Translations under genes and position numbers: made by a program
Shown: in pieces, positions 45,367 through 55,096 of the stretch
Layout of the letters: each line of letters begins with the position of its first letter
How positions within the stretch are numbered: position 1 is the first letter of the stretch
The notes under the pieces: model-generated
What the model was told of the DNA's origin: nothing
What the model saw: only the letters and a program-made list of their open reading frames with translations
The model's database searches: none
Source of the DNA: Terriglobus albidus
GTDB taxonomy: Bacteria; Acidobacteriota; Terriglobia; Terriglobales; Acidobacteriaceae
DNA length: 64,000 nt
Assembly: GCF_025685425.1 (NCBI RefSeq)
Contig: NZ_JAGTAS010000058.1
Span: forward strand, 1-64,000
Direction of reading: 5' to 3'

Positions 45367-46980
45367 CTACTCCCACTCAATCGTGCCAGGCGGCTTTGAG
45401 GTGATGTCGTAGACAACACGGTTGATGCCGCGCACCTCGTTCACGATTCGACTGGAGATAGTCTTCAGCACCTCATACGGCAGCGGAGCCCAGTCCGCGG
45501 TCATGCCATCTTCGCTGGTGACTGCGCGAATCGCGCAGGTGTAAGCATAGGTGCGCTGGTCGCCCATTACTCCTACTGTCTTCACCGGGAGCAGTACAGC
45601 GAAGCTCTGCCAGAGCTGGCGGTAAAGGCCTGCGGCCTTGATCTCTTCGACGACGACGGCATCTGCTTCCTGCAGGATAGCGACGCGCTCCGGTGTGATC
45701 TCGCCCAGGATGCGGACAGCAAGGCCGGGGCCTGGGAAGGGCTGGCGTTCCAGGATCTCTTCCGGCATGCCGAGATCACGGCCGATACGGCGGACTTCGT
45801 CTTTGAAGAGATCGCGCAGAGGCTCAATCAGCTTGAGCTTCATGTTCTCCGGCAAGCCGCCAACGTTGTGATGGCTCTTGATGGTCTGCGATGGGCCTTT
45901 TACTGAAGACGACTCGATGACGTCGGGATACAGCGTTCCCTGCACCAGCCAGGCGACTTCATTGCCTTCAGCGTCATGTTCGGCGACGCCTTTAGTTTCG
46001 AGGTCCTTCAGGATCTTCTCTGCCTCATCGTCGAAGACCGCGATGAACTCGTTGCCGATGATCTTGCGTTTGGCTTCGGGGTCCGTGATCCCGGAGAGGC
46101 GCGAGAGGAAGCGCTTGCCTGCATCAACAGCAATGACTTTCAGGCCGAGCTTCTCGCGCATCGTGGCCTGCACCTTGGCAAACTCATCCTTACGCAGGAC
46201 GCCGTTGTTCACGAAGATACAGGTGAGGCGATCGCCGATGGCCTTGTGGACCAGAACGGCCGCGACCGATGAGTCCACACCACCGGAGAGACCGCAGATG
46301 GCGTGCCCTTTGGGACCGACCTGGGCTCGTACACGCTCGACGGTGGACTGGATGAAGTGTTCCGGAGTCCAGTCAGGCTTGGCGCCGCAGATGTCGATGA
46401 CGAAGTTTCTCAGCAGCTCGCTTCCCTTTTCCGAGTGGTTGACCTCGGGGTGGAACTGCACCGCCCAGATGCGCTTCTCTTCGTTAGCAATGCTCGCCAG
46501 CGCGCTGGAGGTCTGCGCGGTCTGGGTGAAGCCCTCGGGAAGGTTAACCGCGGAGTCGCCATGCGACATCCACACATTGATCTCCTGCGGCAGGCCGGCG
46601 AAGAGCCGGTTGTGGCTGGCGATCTGTACGCGGGCGTGGCCGTACTCGCGCTTATCCGCCGGATGAACCTTTCCGCCGAGATGATGGGTAATGAACTGCA
46701 GGCCGTAGCAGATGCCAAGGATCGGCAGGCCGGTGGCCAGCACCTTCGGATCGGCAGCGGGCGCATCGGCGTCATAGACCGAGCATGGGCCACCCGAAAG
46801 AACGATGCCCTTCGGATTCAGGGCAAGCACGTCGCTCAACGGAGCGGTGCAGGGCAACACCACGGAGAAGACATTGAACTCGCGGATGCGGCGAGCAATG
46901 AGCTGGGTGTACTGCGATCCGAAGTCGAGAATGACGATGGTGGAAGTCGATGCGGCGTCAGCGGCGATTTGGGAGTCCAC
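45367..46980 (-). CDS. guaA: GMP synthase (glutamine-hydrolysing)
   Basis: A 537-residue enzyme: glutamine amidotransferase domain (about 15-205, with the nucleophile in LGICYGLQ), ATP pyrophosphatase domain with the PP-loop [12 protein letters not shown], and the C-terminal dimerisation domain ending [17 protein letters not shown]. It converts XMP to GMP. The GTG start has TAAAAT 6 bases before it and TTGGGC 17 bases further up, with no Shine-Dalgarno sequence, so the mRNA is probably leaderless. Confidence 0.97.
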   Translation of the reverse strand: MDSQIAADAASTSTIVILDFGSQYTQLIARRIREFNVFSVVLPCTAPLSDVLALNPKGIVLSGGPCSVYDADAPAADPKVLATGLPILGICYGLQFITHHLGGKVHPADKREYGHARVQIASHNRLFAGLPQEINVWMSHGDSAVNLPEGFTQTAQTSSALASIANEEKRIWAVQFHPEVNHSEKGSELLRNFVIDICGAKPDWTPEHFIQSTVERVRAQVGPKGHAICGLSGGVDSSVAAVLVHKAIGDRLTCIFVNNGVLRKDEFAKVQATMREKLGLKVIAVDAGKRFLSRLSGITDPEAKRKIIGNEFIAVFDDEAEKILKDLETKGVAEHDAEGNEVAWLVQGTLYPDVIESSSVKGPSQTIKSHHNVGGLPENMKLKLIEPLRDLFKDEVRRIGRDLGMPEEILERQPFPGPGLAVRILGEITPERVAILQEADAVVVEEIKAAGLYRQLWQSFAVLLPVKTVGVMGDQRTYAYTCAIRAVTSEDGMTADWAPLPYEVLKTISSRIVNEVRGINRVVYDITSKPPGTIEWE

Positions 46981-46986
46981 GAACCT

Positions 46987-47015
46987 ATTTTACGATGTGG
47001 CCCATCGGCGCCCAA
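46987..47015 (-). promoter_or_regulatory. predicted promoter of guaA (leaderless)
   Basis: On the minus strand TTGGGC (47015-47010) and TAAAAT (46992-46987) are separated by exactly 17 bases. The -10 element ends 6 bases before the GTG start. Confidence 0.55.
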
Positions 47016-47025
47016 GGACGTCGGT

Positions 47026-47196
47026 CTAGGCTGGATCTTTGTGTCGCGTATTCTTGACGCCCGTCAGCACGCCGGCGCCGGCCAAAACCAGAATCAGCGC
47101 AAAGATCCAATGCTGCGGAACGTGCGCCAGATGGGCCGCATAGGCAACACCAGCAATGAAGAGAAGATAGCCAATCAGATACAGGGCAAAGGACAT
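47026..47196 (-). CDS. small two-helix membrane protein
   Basis: A 56-residue protein with two hydrophobic segments (about 3-19 and 27-45) and a basic tail (KNTRHKD). GGAGGAAGAGC before the ATG at 47196 is a strong ribosome-binding site and decides this start over the longer frame. The family is unknown to me. It lies between the 305-residue membrane protein and guaA genes, all leftward. Confidence 0.65.
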   Translation of the reverse strand: MSFALYLIGYLLFIAGVAYAAHLAHVPQHWIFALILVLAGAGVLTGVKNTRHKDPA

Positions 47197-47256
47197 GCTC
47201 TTCCTCCGTGCTGCAGCAGTAGGATGCAGCGACAAAGAGCGGCGTTGTGCCCTGCA

Positions 47257-48174
47257 TCACCCGGTAGAGCGCCGATAGAGCTGGAGGTAAGCCACCGTAC
47301 GCGCTACGTGGAAGAAATCTGAGGCGATCAGATAAGCGACCGTGACACCGGCCCACCACGTGTGCAGGAAGCTCTCTGTCGTTACTTCCTGGAAGGGTAG
47401 CGGTGTCGCCGAGAAGACCATCGCGAGCACGATGAGCGCAATTTTGACGATGCCCATCACCAGGTTGATCTCGACCAGCTTCTGCCGGAGTGCGCCCAGA
47501 CGGAGAGAATCACGGATGGCCTGTGCAGCCGTGAGCTGCCGCACCACAGCAAGCAATGGAGCTATGGAGAAGACCCAGCTCACCACCCCCCACAGAACGA
47601 AGACACCCATGGAGAAGATGATGAGCAGCGCACAGTAGCCGACGAGGTTTGGTTCCCTGCCCTGCGCGATGGGATTAGCAATGGTAATGGTGGACGACCA
47701 GAGCAGCGAACGCCACCACACAAAGAACGCAAACGCCAAAGCGGTAAGGCGCAGTAACGTGAGCAGCAGAAAGGTAGCCGGGCGCGGCATCAGCTCCGCG
47801 TCGATACGATGCAGCACAATGGTGCGGCCGATGGTATGCGCTGCTACCCAGGTGAGCATCAACAGCGGAAGCAGCCACGTGAGTGCTTCCGTGACCGGCG
47901 CTGCGAGTACAGCGATGATTGCCCCGGCAACATCGGCTGCATGCATGGGATCGAGCAGCGAGACATGCTGGAGTGCGTTCCAGTCGACGGGATACTGATC
48001 GAGGATTCGCTTTGCGGTGCGCGCCGTGAGCCACAGCGCGGGAATGCCCCAGAGCCAGCGCCAAAGGATCTCCAGACCCACCAGGAGAGGATGTTTCCAA
48101 ACCCACGACATCGTGCCGACAAAGCTTTGGGTACCGCGAATGGTCTTACTGGACTGGCTCTGGTAGGTGGACAA
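47257..48174 (-). CDS. membrane protein of unknown function
   Basis: A 305-residue protein with about six hydrophobic segments (roughly residues 30-50, 80-110, 135-155, 180-205, 238-258 and 270-290). The short motif WRSLLWSS and the region LTAAQAIRDSLRLGALRQK resemble membrane proteins of the DUF975/glycerophosphoryl-diesterase-membrane type only loosely. I do not assign a family. The gene lies downstream of leuS and a type 2 repeat. Confidence 0.75.
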   Translation of the reverse strand: MSTYQSQSSKTIRGTQSFVGTMSWVWKHPLLVGLEILWRWLWGIPALWLTARTAKRILDQYPVDWNALQHVSLLDPMHAADVAGAIIAVLAAPVTEALTWLLPLLMLTWVAAHTIGRTIVLHRIDAELMPRPATFLLLTLLRLTALAFAFFVWWRSLLWSSTITIANPIAQGREPNLVGYCALLIIFSMGVFVLWGVVSWVFSIAPLLAVVRQLTAAQAIRDSLRLGALRQKLVEINLVMGIVKIALIVLAMVFSATPLPFQEVTTESFLHTWWAGVTVAYLIASDFFHVARTVAYLQLYRRSTG

Positions 48175-48211
48175 GAGTCTGCTTCGCCTTCCTTGGTTCC
48201 AGTTTAAGGCC

Positions 48212-48364
48212 TGGGTGGGAGCAGCGGCTTCAGCCCGCTGAATGGCAGATCAAAATAATAAAGGCTTTAGCCTTGGGCCTTTCACGTATCCGAGTAGAAA
48301 GCCCAGGGCTAAACGCCCAAATTCTTTCTGGCGATAACCGCGGGCTGAAGCCCGCTCCCACCCA
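48212..48364. repeat. intergenic repeat type 2
   Basis: 153 bases bounded by a perfect 11-base inverted repeat TGGGTGGGAGC / GCTCCCACCCA. Inside are CGGCTTCAGCCCGCTG, GGCTTTAGCCTTGGGC, GCCCAGGGCTAAACGCCC and GCGGGCTGAAGCCCGC. It starts 2 bases after the leuS stop codon on the leuS strand and could fold into one long hairpin. Confidence 0.85.
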
Positions 48365-48365
48365 A

Positions 48366-50876
48366 CTACTTCACGACGATGTTCAGCAGCTTGTTGGGCA
48401 CGTAGATGATCTTCGCAACGGTCTTGCCGGCGATACGTGCTGCCACCTTTTCATCGGCGAGTGCCGATTCCTTGATGACATCTTCGCTGGAGCCGGCAGG
48501 CACCTTGATCACGTTCGCGAGCTTACCGTTGATCTGGACCGGAATCTCCAGCTCATCTTCTCTGGCGAGCTCTTCATCCGCCTCGGGCCATGCATGACGG
48601 AAGACAATTCCGGAGTGCCCCAATACCTCCCACAGCTCCGCTGACAAGAACGGAGCAAACGGAGCGAGCAGCAGCACGAGGGCAGTAAAGACCTCCTTCT
48701 GCGTTGCGGTCGAGACTTCGCCGGAATCCATCGCCGGCTCGGCATCGACAATCGCGTTCACCAGCTCCATGACTGCGGCGATGCAGGTGTTGAAGGTCCA
48801 GCGGCCGGAGAAGTTCTGCGAGATTTTGGCGATGGTCTGGTGCAGCTTGCGCAACAGCTTCAGGCCCGCAGGCGTGAGTGCCTGGTTCGCACCTGTGTCT
48901 TCGATCGTCGCAATTCCAGGAGCGTACTTGGTGGTGAGGCGATAGACACGCGAAAGAAAGCGGCTGATGCCGGCGACGCCTTCCTCCTGCCACTCCAGGT
49001 CACGATCCGGAGGCGCAGCGAAGAGAGCATACATACGGGTTGCATCCGCGCCGTACTGCGCGATCATGTCGTCGGGCGAAACAACATTGCCCTTCGACTT
49101 GGACATCTTGGCGCCGTTTTTGATGACCATGCCCTGGGTAAACAGGCGAGTCGCCGGCTCATCGTTGTCGATAAGGCCGAGATCGCGCATCACCTTGGTC
49201 CAGAAGCGCGAGTAGATCAGGTGCAGGATGGCGTGCTCAACGCCGCCGATGTACTGGTCAATCGGGAACCAGTAGTTTGTAGTGGCAGAGTCAAAGGGAG
49301 CACCGTCGTTCTTCGCGTCGGCGTAGCGGTAGAAGTACCAGGACGAGTCCACGAAGGTGTCCATGGTATCGGTCTCGCGCCGTGCCGGGCCGCCACACTT
49401 CGGACAGGTAGTATTGACGAACTCCGCGACTTTGCCGAGGGGAGAACCGCCCTGCTGTGTGATCTCGATGTTGTCAGGGAGCAGGACCGGGAGCTGATCA
49501 TCGGGAACAGCGACGATACCGTCTTTCTGGCAGTAGACAACCGGAATCGGGGTACCCCAGTACCGCTGACGACTGACACCCCAATCTTTCAATCGCCAGG
49601 TGACCGTAGCCTTACCGAAGCCGTGTGCCTCCGCGTGCTTTGCCATCTTCTGCTGCGCTTCGAGCGCGGCTTCGCCGGTGAACTCACCAGAGTCGATGAG
49701 TACAGCATCATCTTCCACCGTATACGGAAGCTCGGGCTGCTCGGCCATATCGACATTCGGGGCGAGCACTCTGCGGATGGGCAGGCCATACTTGGTCGCG
49801 AACTCGAAATCGCGCTCATCGTGCGCCGGAACGCTCATGATGGCGCCGGTGCCGTAGTCGGCCAGGATATAGTTCGCAATCCAGATCGGCACACGCTCAC
49901 CGTTGTAAGGATTTACGGCGAAGCGGCCGGTTGGATAACCATGCTTCTCGATGTTGCCGATGTCACCGGTCTCGCGCGCCGCCTGCTGCTGAGCGAGCAG
50001 CTCCTCGATCTTCTTCGCCAGCTCCGCATCTTCCGCAGCAAATGCCTTGGCAGCCGCGTGTTCCGGTGCGACCTGAACGCTGGTGGCTCCGAAGATGGTG
50101 TCCACACGCGTGGTGAAGACGGTGATCGGGCAGTCGTGGCCTTCCACAGCGAAATCGATGAGAGTGCCGTCGCTGCGGCCGATCCAGTTGCGCTGCATGG
50201 TGCGCACCTTCTCGGGCCAGCCGGGCATGCTGTCCAGCCCTTCAAGCAACTGGTCAGCATAGCGGGTAATGCGGAAGAACCACTGATCCATCTCGCGCAG
50301 TTCCACGATCTGGTCTTCGTGCCGCCAGCAGCGACCGTCAATGACCTGTTCGTTGGCCAGCACGGTGGCGCACTGCGGGCACCAGTTGAGCTTGCTGCTC
50401 TTCTTGTAGGCGAGGTCCTTCTCGAACATGCGGAGGAAGAACCACTGGTTCCACTTGTAGTAGTCGGGCAGGCAGGTGGTGACCTCGCGCCGCCAATCGT
50501 AGCTGAGCCCCATGCGCTTCATCTGCTTGCGCATCTCGGCGATGTTCGAAAGCGTCCACTCGCGCGGCGGCGTATTGTTCTTCAGCGCGGCGTTCTCGGC
50601 AGGAAGCCCGAAAGAGTCCCAGCCCATGGGGTGCAGCACGTTGTACCCGCGCATCCACATGAAGCGCGCCAGGGCGTCGCCAATGGAGTAGTTGCGGACG
50701 TGGCCCATGTGCAGTTTGCCGCTGGGGTATGGCAGCATCTCCAGCACGTAATACTTGGGCTTGCCGCTGCCTGCAGGCTCGGCGGCGTAAAGGTTGGGAT
50801 CCGCGTCCCAGCGCTGCTGCCAGCGCGGTTCAATCTCAGCGGGGTTATAACGCTGCTGCTTTTCTTCCATGGACAT
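48366..50876 (-). CDS. leuS: leucyl-tRNA synthetase
   Basis: An 836-residue class I synthetase with the HIGH-type site PYPSGKLHMGHVRNYSIGD near residue 52, the editing domain (about 225-420), and the KMSKS site GAKMSKSKGN. It charges tRNA-Leu. The ATG at 50876 has TACAAT 9 bases before it and no Shine-Dalgarno sequence. A long rightward open frame across the same bases is an antisense shadow. Confidence 0.97.
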   Translation of the reverse strand: MSMEEKQQRYNPAEIEPRWQQRWDADPNLYAAEPAGSGKPKYYVLEMLPYPSGKLHMGHVRNYSIGDALARFMWMRGYNVLHPMGWDSFGLPAENAALKNNTPPREWTLSNIAEMRKQMKRMGLSYDWRREVTTCLPDYYKWNQWFFLRMFEKDLAYKKSSKLNWCPQCATVLANEQVIDGRCWRHEDQIVELREMDQWFFRITRYADQLLEGLDSMPGWPEKVRTMQRNWIGRSDGTLIDFAVEGHDCPITVFTTRVDTIFGATSVQVAPEHAAAKAFAAEDAELAKKIEELLAQQQAARETGDIGNIEKHGYPTGRFAVNPYNGERVPIWIANYILADYGTGAIMSVPAHDERDFEFATKYGLPIRRVLAPNVDMAEQPELPYTVEDDAVLIDSGEFTGEAALEAQQKMAKHAEAHGFGKATVTWRLKDWGVSRQRYWGTPIPVVYCQKDGIVAVPDDQLPVLLPDNIEITQQGGSPLGKVAEFVNTTCPKCGGPARRETDTMDTFVDSSWYFYRYADAKNDGAPFDSATTNYWFPIDQYIGGVEHAILHLIYSRFWTKVMRDLGLIDNDEPATRLFTQGMVIKNGAKMSKSKGNVVSPDDMIAQYGADATRMYALFAAPPDRDLEWQEEGVAGISRFLSRVYRLTTKYAPGIATIEDTGANQALTPAGLKLLRKLHQTIAKISQNFSGRWTFNTCIAAVMELVNAIVDAEPAMDSGEVSTATQKEVFTALVLLLAPFAPFLSAELWEVLGHSGIVFRHAWPEADEELAREDELEIPVQINGKLANVIKVPAGSSEDVIKESALADEKVAARIAGKTVAKIIYVPNKLLNIVVK

Positions 50877-50885
50877 ACATCATCG

Positions 50886-50891
50886 ATTGTA
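50886..50891 (-). promoter_or_regulatory. predicted -10 element of leuS (leaderless)
   Basis: On the minus strand TACAAT ends 9 bases before the leuS ATG, and no ribosome-binding site is present. The -35 region is not obvious. Confidence 0.45.
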
Positions 50892-50928
50892 AAGAAAAGG
50901 ACAAACCCGGCAGTTTTTGGCGCAATAG

Positions 50929-50956
50929 AAAGCCCGCCGATGAACTGGCGGGCTTG
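50929..50956 (-). terminator. terminator hairpin of the Gly/Pro-rich protein gene
   Basis: AAGCCCGCC / GGCGGGCTT stem with loop GATGAACT (plus-strand reading). On the minus strand it follows the stop codon at 50979 by about 22 bases and is followed by TCTATTG. Confidence 0.65.
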
Positions 50957-50978
50957 AGGAGAAACGAGTCGAACCGGC

Positions 50979-51911
50979 TTATTCACCGGCCGGGGGCTGC
51001 TGCCCACCCTGCGGAGGAGCCATCGGTCCCTGCTGACCGCCAGGTCCGCGGCGAGGTCCGAAGTCATGGCCGGCGCCCCTTCCGAAGCGGGGTTGATCCT
51101 GCTGGACGGTGTAGCCCTCAGGCGCCTTGAAGAGCGTTGCCGCAGGCTCATTCCGGGACAGGTTCGAGGTCACAAGGGTGTGGTTTCCGGAGAAGGGATT
51201 AGTGTCCGTCTCCGAGATCATTACCTTCAGGTCGGGCGAGAACCAGCTCTCGTGGGAAATGACGATCTCTTTGTCGTTGCCCATAACGCCGGGGGCGATC
51301 GTCCGGGTGACCTTACGGCCGCTCAGCGACAGGCCGTCCACCGTCTTGTAGCCGAGGTCGGTGGAGGCGAAGCTTACGCCCTCGCGCTCGCGGCCGGGAC
51401 GGTCAAAGCCCGCCGGACGGGGACCAGCCTCGGGTCCGCCCCGCGGGCCTGCCCCAGCAGGGCCGAAACCAGGACCACGGTGACCACCCTGTGGAAGAGT
51501 CATGACATGGGCGATCTTGTTCTCGTTGTTCCAGCGGGTGACCGTCTGGGCGACCGGGTCAAAGACAACGACCTCGGTCTTTTTGGTTGCGGCAGCGCCC
51601 TTCGCTCCACGGCGGGGCTCGAAGGTAATCTCTTCGCGCAGGCGGCCCTGGGTGTCACGGGCGACGGTGCGGACGGTGGTGTGGGTCAGAACAGAGCCGT
51701 CCTGAAGCTTCTCGGTACGGGTGTCAGTGAAGGTAGCGCTGTACGGAGCGTTGCTGACCACCTCATGGTGCATTCCCATGCCGCGGCCCATCGGTCCATG
51801 TCCGGCATGCATTTCCGGTCCCTGCGGACCTGCCTCAGGACCCGGCTGCTGTGCGATCGCGACGCTCGCCAGAGCAAGCGCGCCACTCAATGTGATGTAA
51901 CGAAGCTTCAT
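50979..51911 (-). CDS. secreted Gly/Pro/His-rich protein of unknown function
   Basis: A 310-residue protein with a signal peptide (about 1-20, ending SVAIAQ), a Gly/Pro/Met/His-rich segment, a folded middle (with VRTVARDTQGRLREEITFEP), a second Gly/Pro/Arg-rich linker, another folded part (STDLGYKTVDGLSLSGRKV, KEIVISHESWFSPDLKV), and a Pro/Gln-rich tail. The last folded part resembles outer-membrane-lipoprotein-like beta sheets. No family recognised. The ATG at 51911 is chosen for the leader and the GGGGGA 10 bases upstream. Confidence 0.75.
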   Translation of the reverse strand: MKLRYITLSGALALASVAIAQQPGPEAGPQGPEMHAGHGPMGRGMGMHHEVVSNAPYSATFTDTRTEKLQDGSVLTHTTVRTVARDTQGRLREEITFEPRRGAKGAAATKKTEVVVFDPVAQTVTRWNNENKIAHVMTLPQGGHRGPGFGPAGAGPRGGPEAGPRPAGFDRPGREREGVSFASTDLGYKTVDGLSLSGRKVTRTIAPGVMGNDKEIVISHESWFSPDLKVMISETDTNPFSGNHTLVTSNLSRNEPAATLFKAPEGYTVQQDQPRFGRGAGHDFGPRRGPGGQQGPMAPPQGGQQPPAGE

Positions 51912-51991
51912 GTGATCGTCCCCCGTTTCTTCTACCCCATCTAGACGGGCGAAGTCGCGCAAAGACGACGAACCTGGCAAGTTTTTTAGAC

Positions 51992-52105
51992 TAGAGCATT
52001 TTCACTGCAGGTGTACCCAGAGGATCAGCATCTATGGGCGTTTTCCGCAATGAAAACGCGCTGCACGCCTTTTCCGGGATACCCAGCAACAGTGAAAATG
52101 CTCTA
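51992..52105 (-). repeat. cloverleaf repeat copy C (inverted)
   Basis: 114 bases bounded by a perfect 16-base inverted repeat TAGAGCATTTTCACTG / CAGTGAAAATGCTCTA. Read on the minus strand it has the usual order: CTGGGTATCCCGG, then GCGTTTTC-ATTGC-GGAAAACGCC, then CATAGATGC. Its right end supplies the TAG stop codon (52103-52105) of the endonuclease IV gene. Confidence 0.9.
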
Positions 52106-52969
52106 ACCGGCTGCCAGAGTCCAGAGCGCCGAGACATTACGCAGGGTGTCTCCTGGCTCATCCACCGGGGTTTCCGCCAGGAAGGCGCAGTGGGCAAAGC
52201 GGGCATCGCGCAACAACCGGCGGAAGGCCGGAGCTCCGATCATTCCTTCGCCAATATGTTCATGGCGGTCGAGTTTCGATCCTCGCGCGGCCTTGGCGTC
52301 GTTGCAATGCCAAACCCTTACGGTCTCAAAGCCGACGGTAGTCTCAATCTGCTTCATGGTTTCGGCGTAGCCCTCTTCACTGACGATGTCATATCCGGCG
52401 ACGTGAACGTGACAGGTATCCAGGCACACGGCAACCGGAGCGCAGGGACGAAGCGTCTCGACAAGTTCCGCGACCTGCTCCAGAGAACCGCCGAGGGAAA
52501 ACTCGGCTCCGGCGGTATTCTCAATCAGAATCCGGAAGTCGGCGCCCTGCCAGGGCAGACCATCGATGGCCTTCTCAATCGATTGTGCGGCCAGCCGCAG
52601 GCCCTCATCGCGGGTCAGGCCCTTCCAGCTTCCCGGGTGCAGGACCAGAAACTCCGCTCCCAGAGCCAGGGCGCGCTCTACCTCGCCACGAAAAGCGGCA
52701 ATGGAGTTGGCCCGCACACTCTCTGTTTGCGAGCACATGTTGATCAGGTAGCTGGCATGAATCGCCATGGGGCCGATGTCGTGCTGCTTGCGCAGTTCCT
52801 TGAGCCTGGCCGCATCGGCCGGCTTCACCGGACCGGCCTTCCACATACGCGGACTGGCGGAGAAGATCTGGAAGGCGTTGGCGCCGCATTCGACGGCGCG
52901 GGTAACGGCTGTGTACACACCGCCGGTCGTGGAGAGGTGAATGCCGATACGCTTCTTTGCAATTGCCAT
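52103..52969 (-). CDS. nfo: deoxyribonuclease IV (AP endonuclease IV family)
   Basis: A 288-residue TIM-barrel metal nuclease of standard length. The start KRIGIHLSTTGGVYTAVTRA, the block FLVLHPGSWKG, CLDTCHVHVAGYD, and DRHEHIGEGMIG match endonuclease IV and include its zinc ligands. It incises DNA at abasic sites. The ATG at 52969 begins the conserved region. The stop codon is provided by the end of cloverleaf repeat C. Confidence 0.94.
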   Translation of the reverse strand: MAIAKKRIGIHLSTTGGVYTAVTRAVECGANAFQIFSASPRMWKAGPVKPADAARLKELRKQHDIGPMAIHASYLINMCSQTESVRANSIAAFRGEVERALALGAEFLVLHPGSWKGLTRDEGLRLAAQSIEKAIDGLPWQGADFRILIENTAGAEFSLGGSLEQVAELVETLRPCAPVAVCLDTCHVHVAGYDIVSEEGYAETMKQIETTVGFETVRVWHCNDAKAARGSKLDRHEHIGEGMIGAPAFRRLLRDARFAHCAFLAETPVDEPGDTLRNVSALWTLAAG

Positions 52970-53040
52970 CTCTTCAGCATAACGGCGATGGTGTAGTGTG
53001 AAAGTCGTCTTCCCTTCCACTATTCCGCTAAGGAGCCTGA

Positions 53041-53478
<438 letters not shown>

Positions 53479-53495
53479 AAGGCGATCTAAAGCAA

Positions 53496-53533
53496 CAAGG
53501 CCCGGAGAGAGATCACCTCTCCGGGCCTTGTTT
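53496..53533 (+). terminator. rho-independent terminator
   Basis: A 14-base stem CAAGGCCCGGAGAG / CTCTCCGGGCCTTG with a 7-base loop is followed by TTTCG. It lies 18 bases after the DUF6526-like gene. Confidence 0.85.
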
Positions 53534-53602
53534 CGATTAGGACAACTCTAAGCTTATCGGCAAGTTCGAATGATCTGAGACGGTCAGAGTGTGTCTGAAA
53601 CT

Positions 53603-53756
53603 GGTGGGAGCAGCGGGCTTCAGCCCGCTGATAAAGGCGTAAGTGAATGGGCTTTAGCCTTGGGCTTTCTCTTTGCATCACGAAAAGGCCCAGAGCTAAA
53701 AGCCCATTTCTATATTGACCAATAGAGCGTGGGCTTAAAAGCCCACGGCTCCCACC
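53603..53756. repeat. intergenic repeat type 2
   Basis: 154 bases bounded by GGTGGGAGC / GCTCCCACC. Inside are AGCGGGCTTCAGCCCGCTG, ATGGGCTTTAGCCTTGGGC, GGCCCAGAGCTAAAAGCCCA and GTGGGCTTAAAAGCCCAC. The 318-base gap 53479-53796 between convergent genes holds only this and the terminator; GGTTCGAGCTTCGCTCGAA near 53757-53775 is a further small hairpin. Confidence 0.85.
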
Positions 53757-53796
53757 GGTTCGAGCTTCGCTCGAATAGTCACCCCAGCGCAGCGTC

Positions 53797-54945
53797 TTAG
53801 TAGACGTCGCGCTGATAGCGCTTCTGCTTCTTCATCTCTGCCAGATAGGCATTGGCATCATCGAGGGTGCCGTGCTTGCCCAGGGCGATAGCATCCAGCA
53901 AGGCATTCTCGACATCCTTGGCCATACGACTGGCATCGCCGCAGACGTAGAAGTACGCGCCTTCTTCCAGCCACTTGTACAGCTCGGCGGCATGCTCCCT
54001 CATGCGGTCCTGCACGTAGACCTTCTGCTTCTGATCGCGGGAGAAGGCCGTGTGGAAGTTATTCAGCAGGCCGTCCTTGTGCCATGCTTCCAGCTCGCTC
54101 CGGTACAGGAAGTCCGAAGACTGACGTTGCTCGCCGAAGAAGAGCCAGTTCTTGCCCTTTTGGCCCAGCGCCTGGCGGTGCTGCAGGAAGGCGCGGAAGG
54201 GCGCGATTCCGGTGCCGGGGCCGATCATGATGACCGGGGCATTGGAGTCTTCGGGAAGGCGGAAGTTCTTATTCTCGTGCAGAAAGACCGGCATCTTGTG
54301 CCCCTCAGGAGCACGCTCGGCAAGGTGTCCACTGCAGAGTCCCTGGCGCTCGCGGCCATGAGTGTCATAGCGAATGACGCGAACGATGGTGTGTACTGCG
54401 TTCGGATTCATCTCCTGGCTGGAGGCGATGGAGTACATGCGCGGCGTCAGGCGCTGCAGTACGGTAAAGAGATCCTGCGGATTCTTGATGATGCCGGGAA
54501 ATTCGGTAATCAGGTCGATAAACTCGCGGCCCCAGACATACTCTTCGGCGAGGGAACGGTTCTCGGGAAGGGTGTACTTGCGGAGCTCGTCCGCCTTGGG
54601 ATGGCCGTCAGCCATCTTGGCCAGAGCGGTTACACTGCCGCGGGACAGCTTGCCGATGCCGAGGCGGGTGCGTATGGCCTCGTGCAGGGAGATCTCAACC
54701 TTGTAGTGGTCCAGAACGCGCTCTTCGCCGGTAAATCCAAGGGCTTCCAGCACGTGGTGCACGGCTTGGGGACGGTTCTCAGGAAGAATGCCGATGGCAT
54801 CGCCGGGGGTGTAGTGCATGCCGGGCTCAAGCTCCAGCTCGTAGTGCCGTGTCTCCTTCTCGGAGTCGGCAAGCGTCATGCGCTGATTGACGAGGACGCG
54901 CGAATGGTAAGGATTATTGCGGGTGTATTTACTGTCTGTGCTCAT
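53797..54945 (-). CDS. FAD/NADPH oxidoreductase of the CysJ type, without flavodoxin domain
   Basis: A 382-residue flavoprotein. It has the FAD-binding and connecting region (about 15-170), RMYSIASS for the FAD ring/phosphate, GPGTGIAPFR for NADPH binding, the CGD element, and the C-terminal YQRDVY typical of sulfite reductase alpha and cytochrome P450 reductases. The N-terminal FMN (flavodoxin) domain of CysJ is missing. No sulfite reductase beta subunit lies in this window. Two tandem cloverleaf repeats occupy its upstream region. It probably passes electrons from NADPH to an unknown partner. Confidence 0.88.
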   Translation of the reverse strand: MSTDSKYTRNNPYHSRVLVNQRMTLADSEKETRHYELELEPGMHYTPGDAIGILPENRPQAVHHVLEALGFTGEERVLDHYKVEISLHEAIRTRLGIGKLSRGSVTALAKMADGHPKADELRKYTLPENRSLAEEYVWGREFIDLITEFPGIIKNPQDLFTVLQRLTPRMYSIASSQEMNPNAVHTIVRVIRYDTHGRERQGLCSGHLAERAPEGHKMPVFLHENKNFRLPEDSNAPVIMIGPGTGIAPFRAFLQHRQALGQKGKNWLFFGEQRQSSDFLYRSELEAWHKDGLLNNFHTAFSRDQKQKVYVQDRMREHAAELYKWLEEGAYFYVCGDASRMAKDVENALLDAIALGKHGTLDDANAYLAEMKKQKRYQRDVY

Positions 54946-54962
54946 GGGTCCGTCTTCTATTT

Positions 54963-55078
54963 TAGAGCGTTCCCCTGTCGCTGGGTATCCCGGAAGGGAC
55001 CTGCAGCGGCGTTTTCATTACGGAAAACGCCCATAGAATGGGGACGCCCCCACGGCACCCGCAGGGGAAAACACCCTA
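54963..55078 (+). repeat. cloverleaf repeat copy D
   Basis: 116 bases starting TAGAGCGTTCCCCTGTCGC and ending GCAGGGGAAAACACCCTA. The outer stem is imperfect (TTCCCCTG / CAGGGGAA paired). CTGGGTATCCCGG and GGCGTTTTC-ATTAC-GGAAAACGCC are present. It lies 18 bases upstream of the flavoprotein start codon and 18 bases from copy E. Confidence 0.8.
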
Positions 55079-55096
55079 CCGGAGACGGACCCGATG

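Noticed and set aside
48840-50957. A 705-residue rightward open frame
   Set aside because: It lies antisense to leuS over nearly its full length; leuS has HIGH and KMSKS motifs and the opposite frame has no recognisable domain.
53479-53796. Possible small RNA gene in the gap
   Set aside because: The hairpins are explained by a terminator and a type 2 repeat; there is no independent promoter evidence.
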